Position numbers and translations under genes: made by a program. Shown here piece by piece: positions 26,916 to 34,930 of a DNA stretch of 64,000 bases. The stretch spans positions 124,001 to 188,000 of the forward strand of contig JAUISX010000001.1 in the NCBI GenBank assembly GCA_030434245.1, in the 5' to 3' direction. The notes beneath the pieces were generated by a model that was not told the origin of the DNA, did no database searches, and saw only the letters and a program-made list of their open reading frames with translations. Position 1 is the first letter of the stretch; each line of letters begins with the position of its first letter. Source of the stretch: Porphyromonadaceae bacterium W3.11. Its GTDB lineage: Bacteria; Bacteroidota; Bacteroidia; Bacteroidales; Porphyromonadaceae.

Positions 26916-27110
26916 TACAAAAACCACCTACTTTTGGCCTTCAAAAAAAGCTCTTGACTACGTTTTGACACCTTACACAAATTCGCTATTTACTAAGACG
27001 TTACAAATAATAATCTTAGGTATGTACGGTATCACAAGCCATATTGAGAATAGCTTTTCATCCACATAAATACAAAACGAAAGCTAGCTTACAAATCTTA
27101 TATCTATAGC

Positions 27111-27148
27111 TACATCGCTTGATCCATATAGATGGATCAAGCGATGTA
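27111..27148 (-). terminator. Terminator of Ig-like lipoprotein gene
   Basis: A perfect 16-bp stem with a 6-nt loop starts 45 bases past the stop at 27194. The following minus-strand sequence is only weakly T-rich. Confidence 0.65.
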
Positions 27149-27193
27149 CTAAAATGACAGCCCTAAATGGATTTTGAGAGCAATATAGGCTCT

Positions 27194-29227
27194 TTATCTT
27201 GTTGCTGTTTGGAAGCCACCCATCCGACCAGCACCACGTGCAGCACCTCCAAAGCCTCCTAGGCCTCCTCGTTGAGACTGATTACGACGTTTCATTTCCT
27301 CCTCACGCTCCTTATTAAGGTCTCGCTTCTTTTTCTCCTTTGGCTTATTCTTGATAAGTTCCTTCGGTTTTTGCTTATCAAGAGGGGTCTCTAATGGGTT
27401 AAAGCTCTCTTTTACATCCCAGTTCTGCATCAGCTCAAAGATTTTCGGAGCATAATAAACCTGCTCAGGCTGGATTGAATCCTTATAATTCCCGGGATCC
27501 CATTTCTTGTTATTATTCCTATCCAGGATAAGACGAAAAGCATACTTATCTGGCTTGAGGTCACGGAACACAAAATTAGGCTTTTCACTCATGAGTACCC
27601 TAATGGGCTTATCCTGCATATTGAGAAGCTCTCCAATGAATGGGCCAGAGACGCCCTGTACGGAAATAGTGAGATGTGAAAATTCATCTTTTGGCTTAGT
27701 CTTAAAAGCGTCCACCGCTGTCTCATCTAAATGATGCCCAAATGAATCAATAAAGGCTAAGCTATCAAAGTAGAGCTCATAAGAGGTATTATATGAAAGT
27801 TGGGCTTCGATGACCCCTACAGTTGTCCTACCAGGCAGGAGGCTTATCTTATCAATCTCTACTGGCTTAAGGATACTATCATTGGCATTAAATAATTCTA
27901 TGCCCTTGAAGGCTGTGGTATCTATCGGGAGAGAAGTCGAGAAAATAATAGAATCCCTGATTCCTCCGTCACCTTTATGCTCCACCTTGAGAGTAAATGG
28001 ACTCTTAGGCTTTGGTGTAACTGAATCATTTAGCTCCTCCATACCATTATCCCTGAGATTAGGTTTTGACTTCTTACTATCCTCCTCAGACCTCTTAACC
28101 TTGAGAGTAATACTATCTCGAACAATGATAGGCTGTAATAAAGAATCCACAGACTGGTATCTAACTTCAAATTTATTATACGCCTTCCACTTCGGGTCTG
28201 AGAAATAAATATTTATCACACCATCACCCTTTCTATCTAAAATGTAACTATCCTTGGTAGAATCCTCCTTAGTAGCAATGGACACATAAAGCGAATCAAT
28301 AGGCGTAACGACCAGATCTTCAGCGAGAGGGAGATTGAAGGTCAATTCCAACTGCATAGAGTCTGGACGCTCTCGCTTAGAAATATAACGTCGTGGCGTC
28401 TCCGTCTCATAGTACATAAGTACTAAGTTATCAGGCGTATATCTAGTATAATTCACCTCCTTGATGGTATCGACTGTAAGGGAGTCAACCCAAAGAGTAT
28501 CATTACGGACAGCAGGCATAGAGCTCGTCGTAATAATAGAATCCAGAAAAGCAATCCCTTCCGTAGGCATATCATGCTTGTAATTACCATCACTCTCCTT
28601 TAGGGCATAAATCCTATAACGCCCTTGCTTTATATTTCTCAGAACAAAAAAAGCATGGCTAGAGGTACGGCTCATTCTCTGAAATATGGTATCTGTAAAG
28701 GCATTCCAACCGTCCTCAGCTGGATGAATACCTACAGTGATGCCCTGAACGGGTTCATGATTTCTCATAGATAGGACCTTACCAGAGACTTCCATGGTAT
28801 CCAATTCTGATCCAGTACTAAAGGCAAAGGAGAAGTTCTCCAGAGGGTTGCCTTCGTTATTATCCACAATAGCATCAGTAAAGTCTATTGTATAGGTAGT
28901 ACTATCTCTGAGATCATCTTTGAGGTCAACGATAATACGCTTTCCGACAGCCATAACTTTTGGGTTTTTCAACTGCGGCGGAGAGATTATCACTTTATTA
29001 GCAACATCTTCTAGCTTTACATACTCATCAAAGTATAGTACCACCTTCTGAGCCTTTGAGTTTAAAGCCTTATTACTAGGCTTACTCTTGATGAGTCTGG
29101 GCGGTGTCTCATCGTACGGACCACCTGCTGGTGGTACTTTATTGGCACAACCGTAAAATATGCTTACGAGCAAAACAGCTACAACAGTGAGCTGTAAGAT
29201 TGAATGATTTATATTTGACCTCTTCAC
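27194..29227 (-). CDS. Ig-like (SbsA-type) domain lipoprotein with Arg/Gly-rich tail
   Basis: Large surface or periplasmic lipoprotein (677 aa). The signal peptide ends in lipobox FYGC (Cys27), followed by NKVPPAGGPYDETPPRL, a typical start of Bacteroidetes proteins with an N-terminal bacterial Ig-like (Big_5/SbsA) domain. The first domain covers about 45-140 (KAQKVVLYFDEYVKLEDV; TTYTIDFTDAIVDNNEGNPLENFSFAFSTG); a second Ig-like segment seems to lie at about 400-500 (TSYELYFDSLAFIDSFG). Residues about 610-645 are very Lys/Glu/Arg-rich and the last 30 residues are Arg/Gly/Phe-rich (RGGLGGFGGAARGAG). It is monocistronic. The function is unknown; relatives are often linked only to the envelope. 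Confidence 0.8.
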   Translation of the reverse strand: MKRSNINHSILQLTVVAVLLVSIFYGCANKVPPAGGPYDETPPRLIKSKPSNKALNSKAQKVVLYFDEYVKLEDVANKVIISPPQLKNPKVMAVGKRIIVDLKDDLRDSTTYTIDFTDAIVDNNEGNPLENFSFAFSTGSELDTMEVSGKVLSMRNHEPVQGITVGIHPAEDGWNAFTDTIFQRMSRTSSHAFFVLRNIKQGRYRIYALKESDGNYKHDMPTEGIAFLDSIITTSSMPAVRNDTLWVDSLTVDTIKEVNYTRYTPDNLVLMYYETETPRRYISKRERPDSMQLELTFNLPLAEDLVVTPIDSLYVSIATKEDSTKDSYILDRKGDGVINIYFSDPKWKAYNKFEVRYQSVDSLLQPIIVRDSITLKVKRSEEDSKKSKPNLRDNGMEELNDSVTPKPKSPFTLKVEHKGDGGIRDSIIFSTSLPIDTTAFKGIELFNANDSILKPVEIDKISLLPGRTTVGVIEAQLSYNTSYELYFDSLAFIDSFGHHLDETAVDAFKTKPKDEFSHLTISVQGVSGPFIGELLNMQDKPIRVLMSEKPNFVFRDLKPDKYAFRLILDRNNNKKWDPGNYKDSIQPEQVYYAPKIFELMQNWDVKESFNPLETPLDKQKPKELIKNKPKEKKKRDLNKEREEEMKRRNQSQRGGLGGFGGAARGAGRMGGFQTATR

Positions 29228-29611
29228 TTTAATGAATTCTCAGATATTATTTTGACAACACAAAGCTAGCAAAAATATTAGAGTCACGTATGTTTCCTTT
29301 AGCGATTATAAAATAGATTATTGTGTCCGAGGTCCAAATAAATGGATGCGAGGATTTCTTTTGTGACCTATAATTATGATATTTAATTATGATATTTTTT
29401 GTTGGACTTATTTAGATTATGCTATACCAATACATCACCAGAAGTGCGATTAAGTGATGAGACAAGGTTTTTCAGGTAATGGATTGGCTCGTTTCTATAC
29501 TTTTGTGCCAGAAATTGACACAATAACAAAATGTTTGCATAACTAAGGTTATACGAATTATAGTATATTTGTGGAGATAATACCTTTAATTAATCAAAAT
29601 AGTATTGTATT
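29228..29611. other. Divergent promoter region with a short tandem repeat
   Basis: Two copies of taattatgatatt stand in tandem at 29371-29396. TATATTTG at 29564-29571 is a good -7 element for the DUF4837 operon. Nothing else is recognised. Confidence 0.45.
29564..29571 (+). promoter_or_regulatory. -7 element of the 29.6-38.7 kb gene train
   Basis: TATATTTG is an exact TAnnTTTG match 40 bases before the DUF4837 start; a TTTG at 29534-29537 lies rather far upstream to be its -33. Confidence 0.5.
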
Positions 29612-30709
29612 ATGAATGTTAAGATATATCATTGGATATGTAAGGTTCTATTAAGCCTAGTCCTAGTTTCGTCATTGCTTTTTTCAGCTGGCTGTAACTC
29701 TAAGAAGAAGAGTGCGGGCCTCTTTGGAGCTACAGGTAAGCCTTTGGACATGGTAGTAATATTACCTAATAATTATGACAATGATGACGTTAAAGATAGC
29801 ATTCGAAACATCTTTGAGAAGCCGGTGATGATTCTTCCACAGATTGAGCCAATGCAGAGCCTGATGTTTACCACTCAGCAAAACTTTGTCTCAATGTTTA
29901 AGACCATGCGTAATGTACTGTATATAAGCATTGATCCGGAGAAGTATTCACGACCAAAAATCACAATATCAAAGGATGATTACGCAGAAGGACAGATTAT
30001 AATCCACGCAAAAGCTGAAAGCTTGGAGGCCTTTTACTATCTGCTTCAGCAAAAAGGTGAGTATCTGTCTCAAATGATATATAATGAGGAGCTCTCACGC
30101 CTCTCAAAATCGTTAGAAACAACGTATGCAAGTGCGGTGACCAAAATGGTGGAGGACTCGATTGGCGGTGTAACGATCAATCCTCGAGTAGGGCTGGAGT
30201 TTGTTACTGGGCAGAAAGATTTTGTATGGGCTTCAGATCAAGGGGGACTAAAAAAGGGAAGGTCTGACATAATCGTGTATTCTTTTCCGTATCGAGATCG
30301 TTCGGATGTGACTTTCTCTGTGGAATACTTGGTACACAAGAGGGATAGTGTGATGAAGAGGAATCTCCATGGTCAATACCCAAACTCATACATGACCACA
30401 GAAAAAATCGTCACTCCAGTACTTAAGAAATACAAGATGAATGATGAATTCCGTGCGGAGATGCGAGGCCTGTGGGCTATGGAAGGTGATATGATGGGAG
30501 GTCCTTTCGTCTCTCACGCCATCCTTGATGCAGATGCTAAGAGAGTCATAGTGGCAGAGGTACTTGTCTTTCACCCACACGATACCAAACGTAATCTGCT
30601 ACTGTATAATGAAGCAGCTCTATATACATTTAGATTAGAAGGAACAGACTTCACGACCCACTCAGGTCAGGACGAGGATAAGGGTAATAAAGATTTGGAT
30701 AATGAATAA
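29612..30709 (+). CDS. DUF4837 family lipoprotein
   Basis: Envelope lipoprotein (365 aa) of a family restricted, as far as I know, to Bacteroidetes and without assigned function. The signal peptide ends in lipobox SAGC (Cys28). The body has landmarks ATGKPLDMVVILP, IFEKPVMILPQIEPMQSLM, NVLYISIDPEKYS and a C-terminal RGLWAMEGDMMGGPFVSHAILD, with a Lys/Asp/Glu-rich tail. Its last 8 bases overlap the start of pdxA, so the two are translationally coupled. It is the first gene of a nine-gene plus-strand train. Confidence 0.8.
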   Translation: MNVKIYHWICKVLLSLVLVSSLLFSAGCNSKKKSAGLFGATGKPLDMVVILPNNYDNDDVKDSIRNIFEKPVMILPQIEPMQSLMFTTQQNFVSMFKTMRNVLYISIDPEKYSRPKITISKDDYAEGQIIIHAKAESLEAFYYLLQQKGEYLSQMIYNEELSRLSKSLETTYASAVTKMVEDSIGGVTINPRVGLEFVTGQKDFVWASDQGGLKKGRSDIIVYSFPYRDRSDVTFSVEYLVHKRDSVMKRNLHGQYPNSYMTTEKIVTPVLKKYKMNDEFRAEMRGLWAMEGDMMGGPFVSHAILDADAKRVIVAEVLVFHPHDTKRNLLLYNEAALYTFRLEGTDFTTHSGQDEDKGNKDLDNE

Positions 30710-31814
30710 TAATAAGATAAAGATTGGAATTACTCATGGTGACTACAATGGCATAGGCTATGAAGTAATCCTCAAAACACTTTCTGATCAGCGGATACTG
30801 GAGTTATTTACTCCGGTTATCTACGGATCAACACAGCTCTTTAACTATCATAAGAAGAGCTTGGGAATTGATATTAATGCACCTCTGAATGTTATTGCTC
30901 ATACCGATGAGATCACGGATGGGTCCATCAATCTAATCCCTGTAAATGAGTCAGGGATTGAGGTACATGTACAGTATGGAGATGCATCCAGAGCTGCAGG
31001 TTGCTTAGCATCACGTGCTCTAATAGATGCTAGACAAGACTTAATGGGTGGTGCTATAGATGCTGTAGTTACGGCTCCTATTAATAAAGATACTATTCAA
31101 AGCAAGGACTTTGACTTTAATGGCCATACAGAGTTTTTCTCTGAGCCGTTTAAGGGCTCAAAAGAACCGACAATGATATTTAAATGTGGTGAGCTCAGAG
31201 TAGCATTGGTAACGATGCACCATCCCTTTGTAGAGGTCTCTCATCAATTGACACTAGACAGACTTGAAAAGTCTATCTTTGGATTGGAACGTACTTTGCA
31301 ACAAGATTTTGGTATTCTAAAGCCTCGCATCGCAGTACTAGGGCTAAACCCACATGCTGGCGAAAATGGGTTATTAGGGAATGAAGAGCAAGCCGTTATC
31401 ACTCCAGCAATTAATAAAGCATGGCATAATGGATCCTTAGTATTTGGCCCATTTCCAGCAGATGGCTTTTGGGGAAGTGGTAGCTATAAGCATTACGATG
31501 CTGTCTTGGCGATGTATCATGACCAAGGTCTGATCCCATTCAAGTTACTTGCTATGAACGATGGGGTGAATATTACAGCTGGATTACCCATCATTCGGAC
31601 TTCTCCGGACCATGGTACAGCATACGACATTGCTGGGAAAGGGATTGCTAATGAGAATTCATTAAGAAATGCAATCTACTCAGCTATTGATATGCACAAA
31701 AATAGAGAGATCTATAAAGAAGTAACAGCACATCCACTAAGAAAAAGATATGTGGAGAGAGGTGCGGATAATGTTCGTCTAGATTTCTCGAAGAGTGACG
31801 ATGATATGCTATGA
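30702..31814 (+). CDS. pdxA: 4-hydroxythreonine-4-phosphate dehydrogenase PdxA
   Basis: NAD- and metal-dependent oxidation/decarboxylation step of the DXP-independent branch of pyridoxal phosphate synthesis. Family motifs: ITHGDYNGIGYEVILKTL at the N-terminus, VTAPINKD, FNGHTEFF, VTMHHPFVEV (metal His), LGLNPHAGENGLLGNEE, AMYHDQGLIPFKLL (metal His) and TSPDHGTAYDIAGKG. The length of 370 aa is slightly above the usual 330, from a small insertion near the N-terminus. It overlaps DUF4837 by 8 bases. A 75-base gap without an obvious promoter or terminator precedes the next gene. Confidence 0.95.
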   Translation: MNNNKIKIGITHGDYNGIGYEVILKTLSDQRILELFTPVIYGSTQLFNYHKKSLGIDINAPLNVIAHTDEITDGSINLIPVNESGIEVHVQYGDASRAAGCLASRALIDARQDLMGGAIDAVVTAPINKDTIQSKDFDFNGHTEFFSEPFKGSKEPTMIFKCGELRVALVTMHHPFVEVSHQLTLDRLEKSIFGLERTLQQDFGILKPRIAVLGLNPHAGENGLLGNEEQAVITPAINKAWHNGSLVFGPFPADGFWGSGSYKHYDAVLAMYHDQGLIPFKLLAMNDGVNITAGLPIIRTSPDHGTAYDIAGKGIANENSLRNAIYSAIDMHKNREIYKEVTAHPLRKRYVERGADNVRLDFSKSDDDML

Positions 31815-31889
31815 CCTATTGATGGGTATCGGCGTCGTTATTTTTCAAACAAAAATTAAGTTTAATACAATATAAGAATGTGAGTGATT

Positions 31890-32390
31890 ATGTTTAGTGG
31901 AAAGCTAATAGTTTATACATCTGGAACATTTGATATGTTTCATTATAATCACCTAAGAATGATTAATTATGCAAGAGCACTTGCAGATATATTAATAGTA
32001 GGTGTCAGTACCGATGAATTGGTAAAGAGTTATAAGTCTCCCCCAATCATCCCCTTTGCTGAAAGAATACAAATTATTGAAGGACTGACAGCACCCGACA
32101 TTGTGATTCCACAGCATTCTCTGGATCATACTGATTTAGTCAAAAAACTAAATGTAGATGCGTTTGTCGTTGGAGATGACTGGACAGGTAAGTATGATTA
32201 CCTGAAGAATCAAGGTGTAGAGGTTTTCTATTTCCCTTATGGTGATGGGGCTTCAAGTACAAATATAAAGGAGGCGGTTGTTGAGTCTTACAAATCAAAA
32301 GTATTACGTGAGAGTGCAGTGAAGCCTAATCCTACCGAAGCAGGAGAAGAACCAATCATTAAAAGTCTTAAGAATATCAAAAATGAATGA
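31890..32390 (+). CDS. Cytidylyltransferase-like nucleotidyltransferase (TagD family) with altered HxGH
   Basis: Small nucleotidyltransferase (166 aa) of the family that makes CDP-glycerol, CDP-ethanolamine or similar activated head groups. The N-terminus is LIVYTSGTFDMFHYNHLRM: the nucleotide-binding HxGH appears as His-Tyr-Asn-His. It is followed by ALADILIVGVSTDELVKSYK, IPFAERIQIIEGL, VDAFVVGDDWTGKYDYL and a substituted C-terminal signature GASSTNIKEAV. ATG 31890 is preferred to the GTG two codons earlier. A charged tail of about 30 residues follows the domain. It overlaps the next gene by 8 bases. In context it may activate a polar head group for the CDP-alcohol phosphotransferase two genes downstream; the substrate is not known. 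Confidence 0.8.
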   Translation: MFSGKLIVYTSGTFDMFHYNHLRMINYARALADILIVGVSTDELVKSYKSPPIIPFAERIQIIEGLTAPDIVIPQHSLDHTDLVKKLNVDAFVVGDDWTGKYDYLKNQGVEVFYFPYGDGASSTNIKEAVVESYKSKVLRESAVKPNPTEAGEEPIIKSLKNIKNE

Positions 32391-33120
32391 CTCTGTTCTA
32401 ATCACTGGAGGCACAAAAGGTATTGGCTATGCAGCAGCTAAGGCTCTAGCTACTTCTCCGAATGTAGAAAGTCTATTTCTGACCTTCCATTCGGATGAGG
32501 AGGGTGCGGAGAACGCCATCTCTGAATTATCAAAGTCTTATCCAGAAAAAAAGATATATAAGCTGAGACTGGATGTATCATCGACTTCGGCTCCTGATCT
32601 GTTATTGAAAGGTATGCAAGAGGTGGAATTTATTCCCAGCATGGTATGCTTTAATGCCAACCTGACGGATCGCTCACCTTTGGAGGAAATATCGCCTGAG
32701 AATTGGTTACGACTATTTCAAGCTAATATCCACTTCCCTGTACAAACCATCCAACTCTTACTCCAATACATGGGACGCAATGGACTGTTTGTATTCACTG
32801 GCTCTATGATGGCGATAGAACCCCACTCTGTCTCCCTCGGATATGGAGTAACTAAGAGTGCTATACATGGTATGGTAAAAAACTTAGTGAAGCATCTGGA
32901 GCCTTATCAGCATAGAGTGGTAGGTATTGCACCGGGCTTTGTGGATACAGAATGGCAGAAAACCAAGCCTGAAGCTATTCGTAAGAGCATTGAGTCAAAG
33001 GTAGCTCTTCATCGCTTTTCTACTCCAGAAGAGGTGGGAGTACTTTTCCTAAATGTATTAGAAAATAAATATTTTAATGGTGACATACTCACAATATCTG
33101 GTGGGTATTCATATAGATAA
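32383..33120 (+). CDS. Short-chain dehydrogenase/reductase
   Basis: Classical SDR oxidoreductase (245 aa), FabG-like, probably NADPH-dependent. Cofactor motif TGGTKGIG at about residues 8-15; the usual NNAG motif appears as NANL; the catalytic Ser is in FTGSMMA and the Tyr/Lys in YGVTK. IAPGFVDTEW and the C-terminal GDILTISGGYS are typical. It overlaps the nucleotidyltransferase gene by 8 bases and is followed after 8 bases by the CDP-alcohol phosphotransferase, so the three are coupled. It may reduce a keto intermediate of a lipid (for example 3-ketosphinganine) or of a head-group sugar phosphate; sequence alone does not decide. Confidence 0.88.
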   Translation: MNDSVLITGGTKGIGYAAAKALATSPNVESLFLTFHSDEEGAENAISELSKSYPEKKIYKLRLDVSSTSAPDLLLKGMQEVEFIPSMVCFNANLTDRSPLEEISPENWLRLFQANIHFPVQTIQLLLQYMGRNGLFVFTGSMMAIEPHSVSLGYGVTKSAIHGMVKNLVKHLEPYQHRVVGIAPGFVDTEWQKTKPEAIRKSIESKVALHRFSTPEEVGVLFLNVLENKYFNGDILTISGGYSYR

Positions 33121-33128
33121 TAAGGTTG

Positions 33129-34055
33129 ATGAATCAAATTGAACAAGATAGTGATTATTTAAAGTCTCTAAAGTCCATAGAGACGGAGAATTATATTGAT
33201 CGTGTTTTTTATAGACCTATTGGATTTAAGATTGCTAGTGCACTCCAACATACTCCGATCACACCAAACATGGTAACGATTATCAGTATTGTTATTGGTA
33301 TGGCTGGTGCAGCACTCTTCTATTTTGTTGAGCCCATATGGTTAACATTACTAGGTATTTTAGGGTTAGTGACCGCTAATATCTTAGATTGTGTTGATGG
33401 ACAGCTATCACGACTAACTGGAATAAAATCAAAGTGGGGCCGAATTTTAGACGGTTTTGCTGGCGACCTCTGGTTCCTAACACTCTACATAGCCATATCT
33501 ATGCGACTATATGAGACCACAGGGAACAGTATATGGTTCGTTGTTGCAGGTATCTCCTTAATAAGCCACTTGAATCAAGCTGCCTTAACCGATCTCTACA
33601 AGACCTTTCACCTCCGCTTTATCAGCAAGGAGAAGGGCAAGGAATTTGAAACATACTCTATGGTCAAGGCTCGAGTAGATAATATGGAACCAGGCTTTAG
33701 CAAATTTGCAATGAGAGTTTATTCCATGTACACAAAGATGCAGTCACTATATACTCCTAATCTTCAGAAGTTCGTTGACGTAGCCATAGATCATAATATT
33801 GAGCATGACGAGGAGATAAAAAGAAATTTCAGGCTGGGGAGTAGGATTGTCATGAAACTTGTTGATTTGATGACATTCAATGGAAGAACTATCCCCCTTT
33901 TCATCGTAGCTCTAACTGGCCATATTTGGCTGTATTTCTTATATGAGATTGTTTTCTTATGGATTGTTTTCTTCGTAGCAAGAGATCAACATGAGACACT
34001 ATGTAAGGCCTTCTCTTGTGAGGTTAAGGAAAAATATGAAAAGACATTCCGATGA
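33129..34055 (+). CDS. CDP-alcohol phosphatidyltransferase family protein
   Basis: Integral membrane enzyme (308 aa) that joins a CDP-linked group and an alcohol. The family motif spans residues about 87-113: Asp87, Asp90-Gly91, Ser94-Arg95 (Ala-Arg is usual), Gly104, Asp108 and a final Asp113. The last two Asp are separated by four residues rather than the canonical three. Membrane segments: about 46-80, 82-88, 114-150 and two near the C-terminus (FIVALTGHIWLYFLYEIVFLWIVFFV). A soluble insert of about 100 residues before the last segments makes it longer than most family members. ATG 33129 is used rather than the preceding TTG. The acceptor could be diacylglycerol or a ceramide-like lipid given the neighbours. 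Confidence 0.85.
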   Translation: MNQIEQDSDYLKSLKSIETENYIDRVFYRPIGFKIASALQHTPITPNMVTIISIVIGMAGAALFYFVEPIWLTLLGILGLVTANILDCVDGQLSRLTGIKSKWGRILDGFAGDLWFLTLYIAISMRLYETTGNSIWFVVAGISLISHLNQAALTDLYKTFHLRFISKEKGKEFETYSMVKARVDNMEPGFSKFAMRVYSMYTKMQSLYTPNLQKFVDVAIDHNIEHDEEIKRNFRLGSRIVMKLVDLMTFNGRTIPLFIVALTGHIWLYFLYEIVFLWIVFFVARDQHETLCKAFSCEVKEKYEKTFR

Positions 34056-34062
34056 GAATTAT

Positions 34063-34911
34063 ATGATTCGCACCTCTGACATGGCTGCGACCTACCCTTT
34101 TTTTGATACCTATATTGGTAAGGGTGTGGCTCGTTTCCTACTCAGTATAACAGGGGTTAATAAGCTAAATAAAATTCACGCTAAGTATTGTCATCTCGAT
34201 AAGTTTGAGATGACATCCGCTATTCTTAGCGACCCCTTGGTGAATGTAAAGTACCAGCTACATGGAGAAGAGCACTTACAAAAGATGAAAGAAATGGGGG
34301 CTTTCTACACCATTTCAAACCACCCTTTCGGTGGTCTTGATGGAGTTATCTTGATAGATATTATCACCCGTGTAAGACCTGATTTTTGTGTCTTAGTAAA
34401 TGAAATCCTCACAAAAGTAACAGGACTATCAGATGTTTGGATACCAGTTTCACCACCCGTCAATAAGAAAGATTACGTACACGATCCCTCAAAAAATATT
34501 TATGGTGTGAGGAGAGTGGCTGAATGTATCACGAGTGGTCGTCCTGTAGGTATGTTCCCAGCAGGCGGAGTACCCATTTTCAATCACGAGCTAAAGCGTC
34601 CTGTAGAGCAGGAATGGCAGATGAATAATGTACGTATTATGCGAAGATCCACTATCCCAATATTTCCTATCGCCTTCGCTGGCGACAATTCACGTATATA
34701 CTACAGAATAGGAGAAAAAATTGGGTATCATAATGCAGCATTAGGGCTACCAGCTGAAATATTAAAGAAGAAAGGAACTACGATCGATGTATATATTGGG
34801 GATCCCATCATGCCTAGTGAGATAAAAGACTTTAATGACCTCAAGTCATTAAGATCATTCCTTAGAAAACGGACTCTCGGAATGCTCCCATCGTATAAAG
34901 ATCTGGTATAA
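34063..34911 (+). CDS. Lysophospholipid-type acyltransferase (hemolysin-like branch)
   Basis: Putative membrane-associated acyltransferase of about 282 aa from ATG 34063; a longer frame to 33991 would overlap the preceding gene, and Met codons at 34036 and 34063 are both possible. Motif I is TISNHPFGGLDG, an NH...D motif with five residues between His and Asp instead of four, and motif III is GMFPAGGVPIF (FPAG in place of FPEG). Later IFPIAFAGDNSRIYYRIG. These variants are seen in the hemolysin/ornithine-lipid acyltransferase branch rather than PlsC. It lies between a CDP-alcohol phosphotransferase and an antiporter with short spacing. Likely O- or N-acylation of the lipid built by this locus; the substrate is unproven. 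Confidence 0.78.
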   Translation: MIRTSDMAATYPFFDTYIGKGVARFLLSITGVNKLNKIHAKYCHLDKFEMTSAILSDPLVNVKYQLHGEEHLQKMKEMGAFYTISNHPFGGLDGVILIDIITRVRPDFCVLVNEILTKVTGLSDVWIPVSPPVNKKDYVHDPSKNIYGVRRVAECITSGRPVGMFPAGGVPIFNHELKRPVEQEWQMNNVRIMRRSTIPIFPIAFAGDNSRIYYRIGEKIGYHNAALGLPAEILKKKGTTIDVYIGDPIMPSEIKDFNDLKSLRSFLRKRTLGMLPSYKDLV

Positions 34912-34930
34912 GTTAAGCTTTTATACTATT

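Larger units (their letters stand above)
26580..27193. other. Long gene-free stretch upstream of ftsA
   Basis: Contents: a possible -7 element for ftsA (TAAGTTTG, minus, 26671-26678); a copy of a dispersed inverted-repeat element at about 26826-26915 with an inner hairpin at 26865-26892; and the terminator of the Ig-like lipoprotein gene at 27111-27148. No coding frame looks real. Confidence 0.5.
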
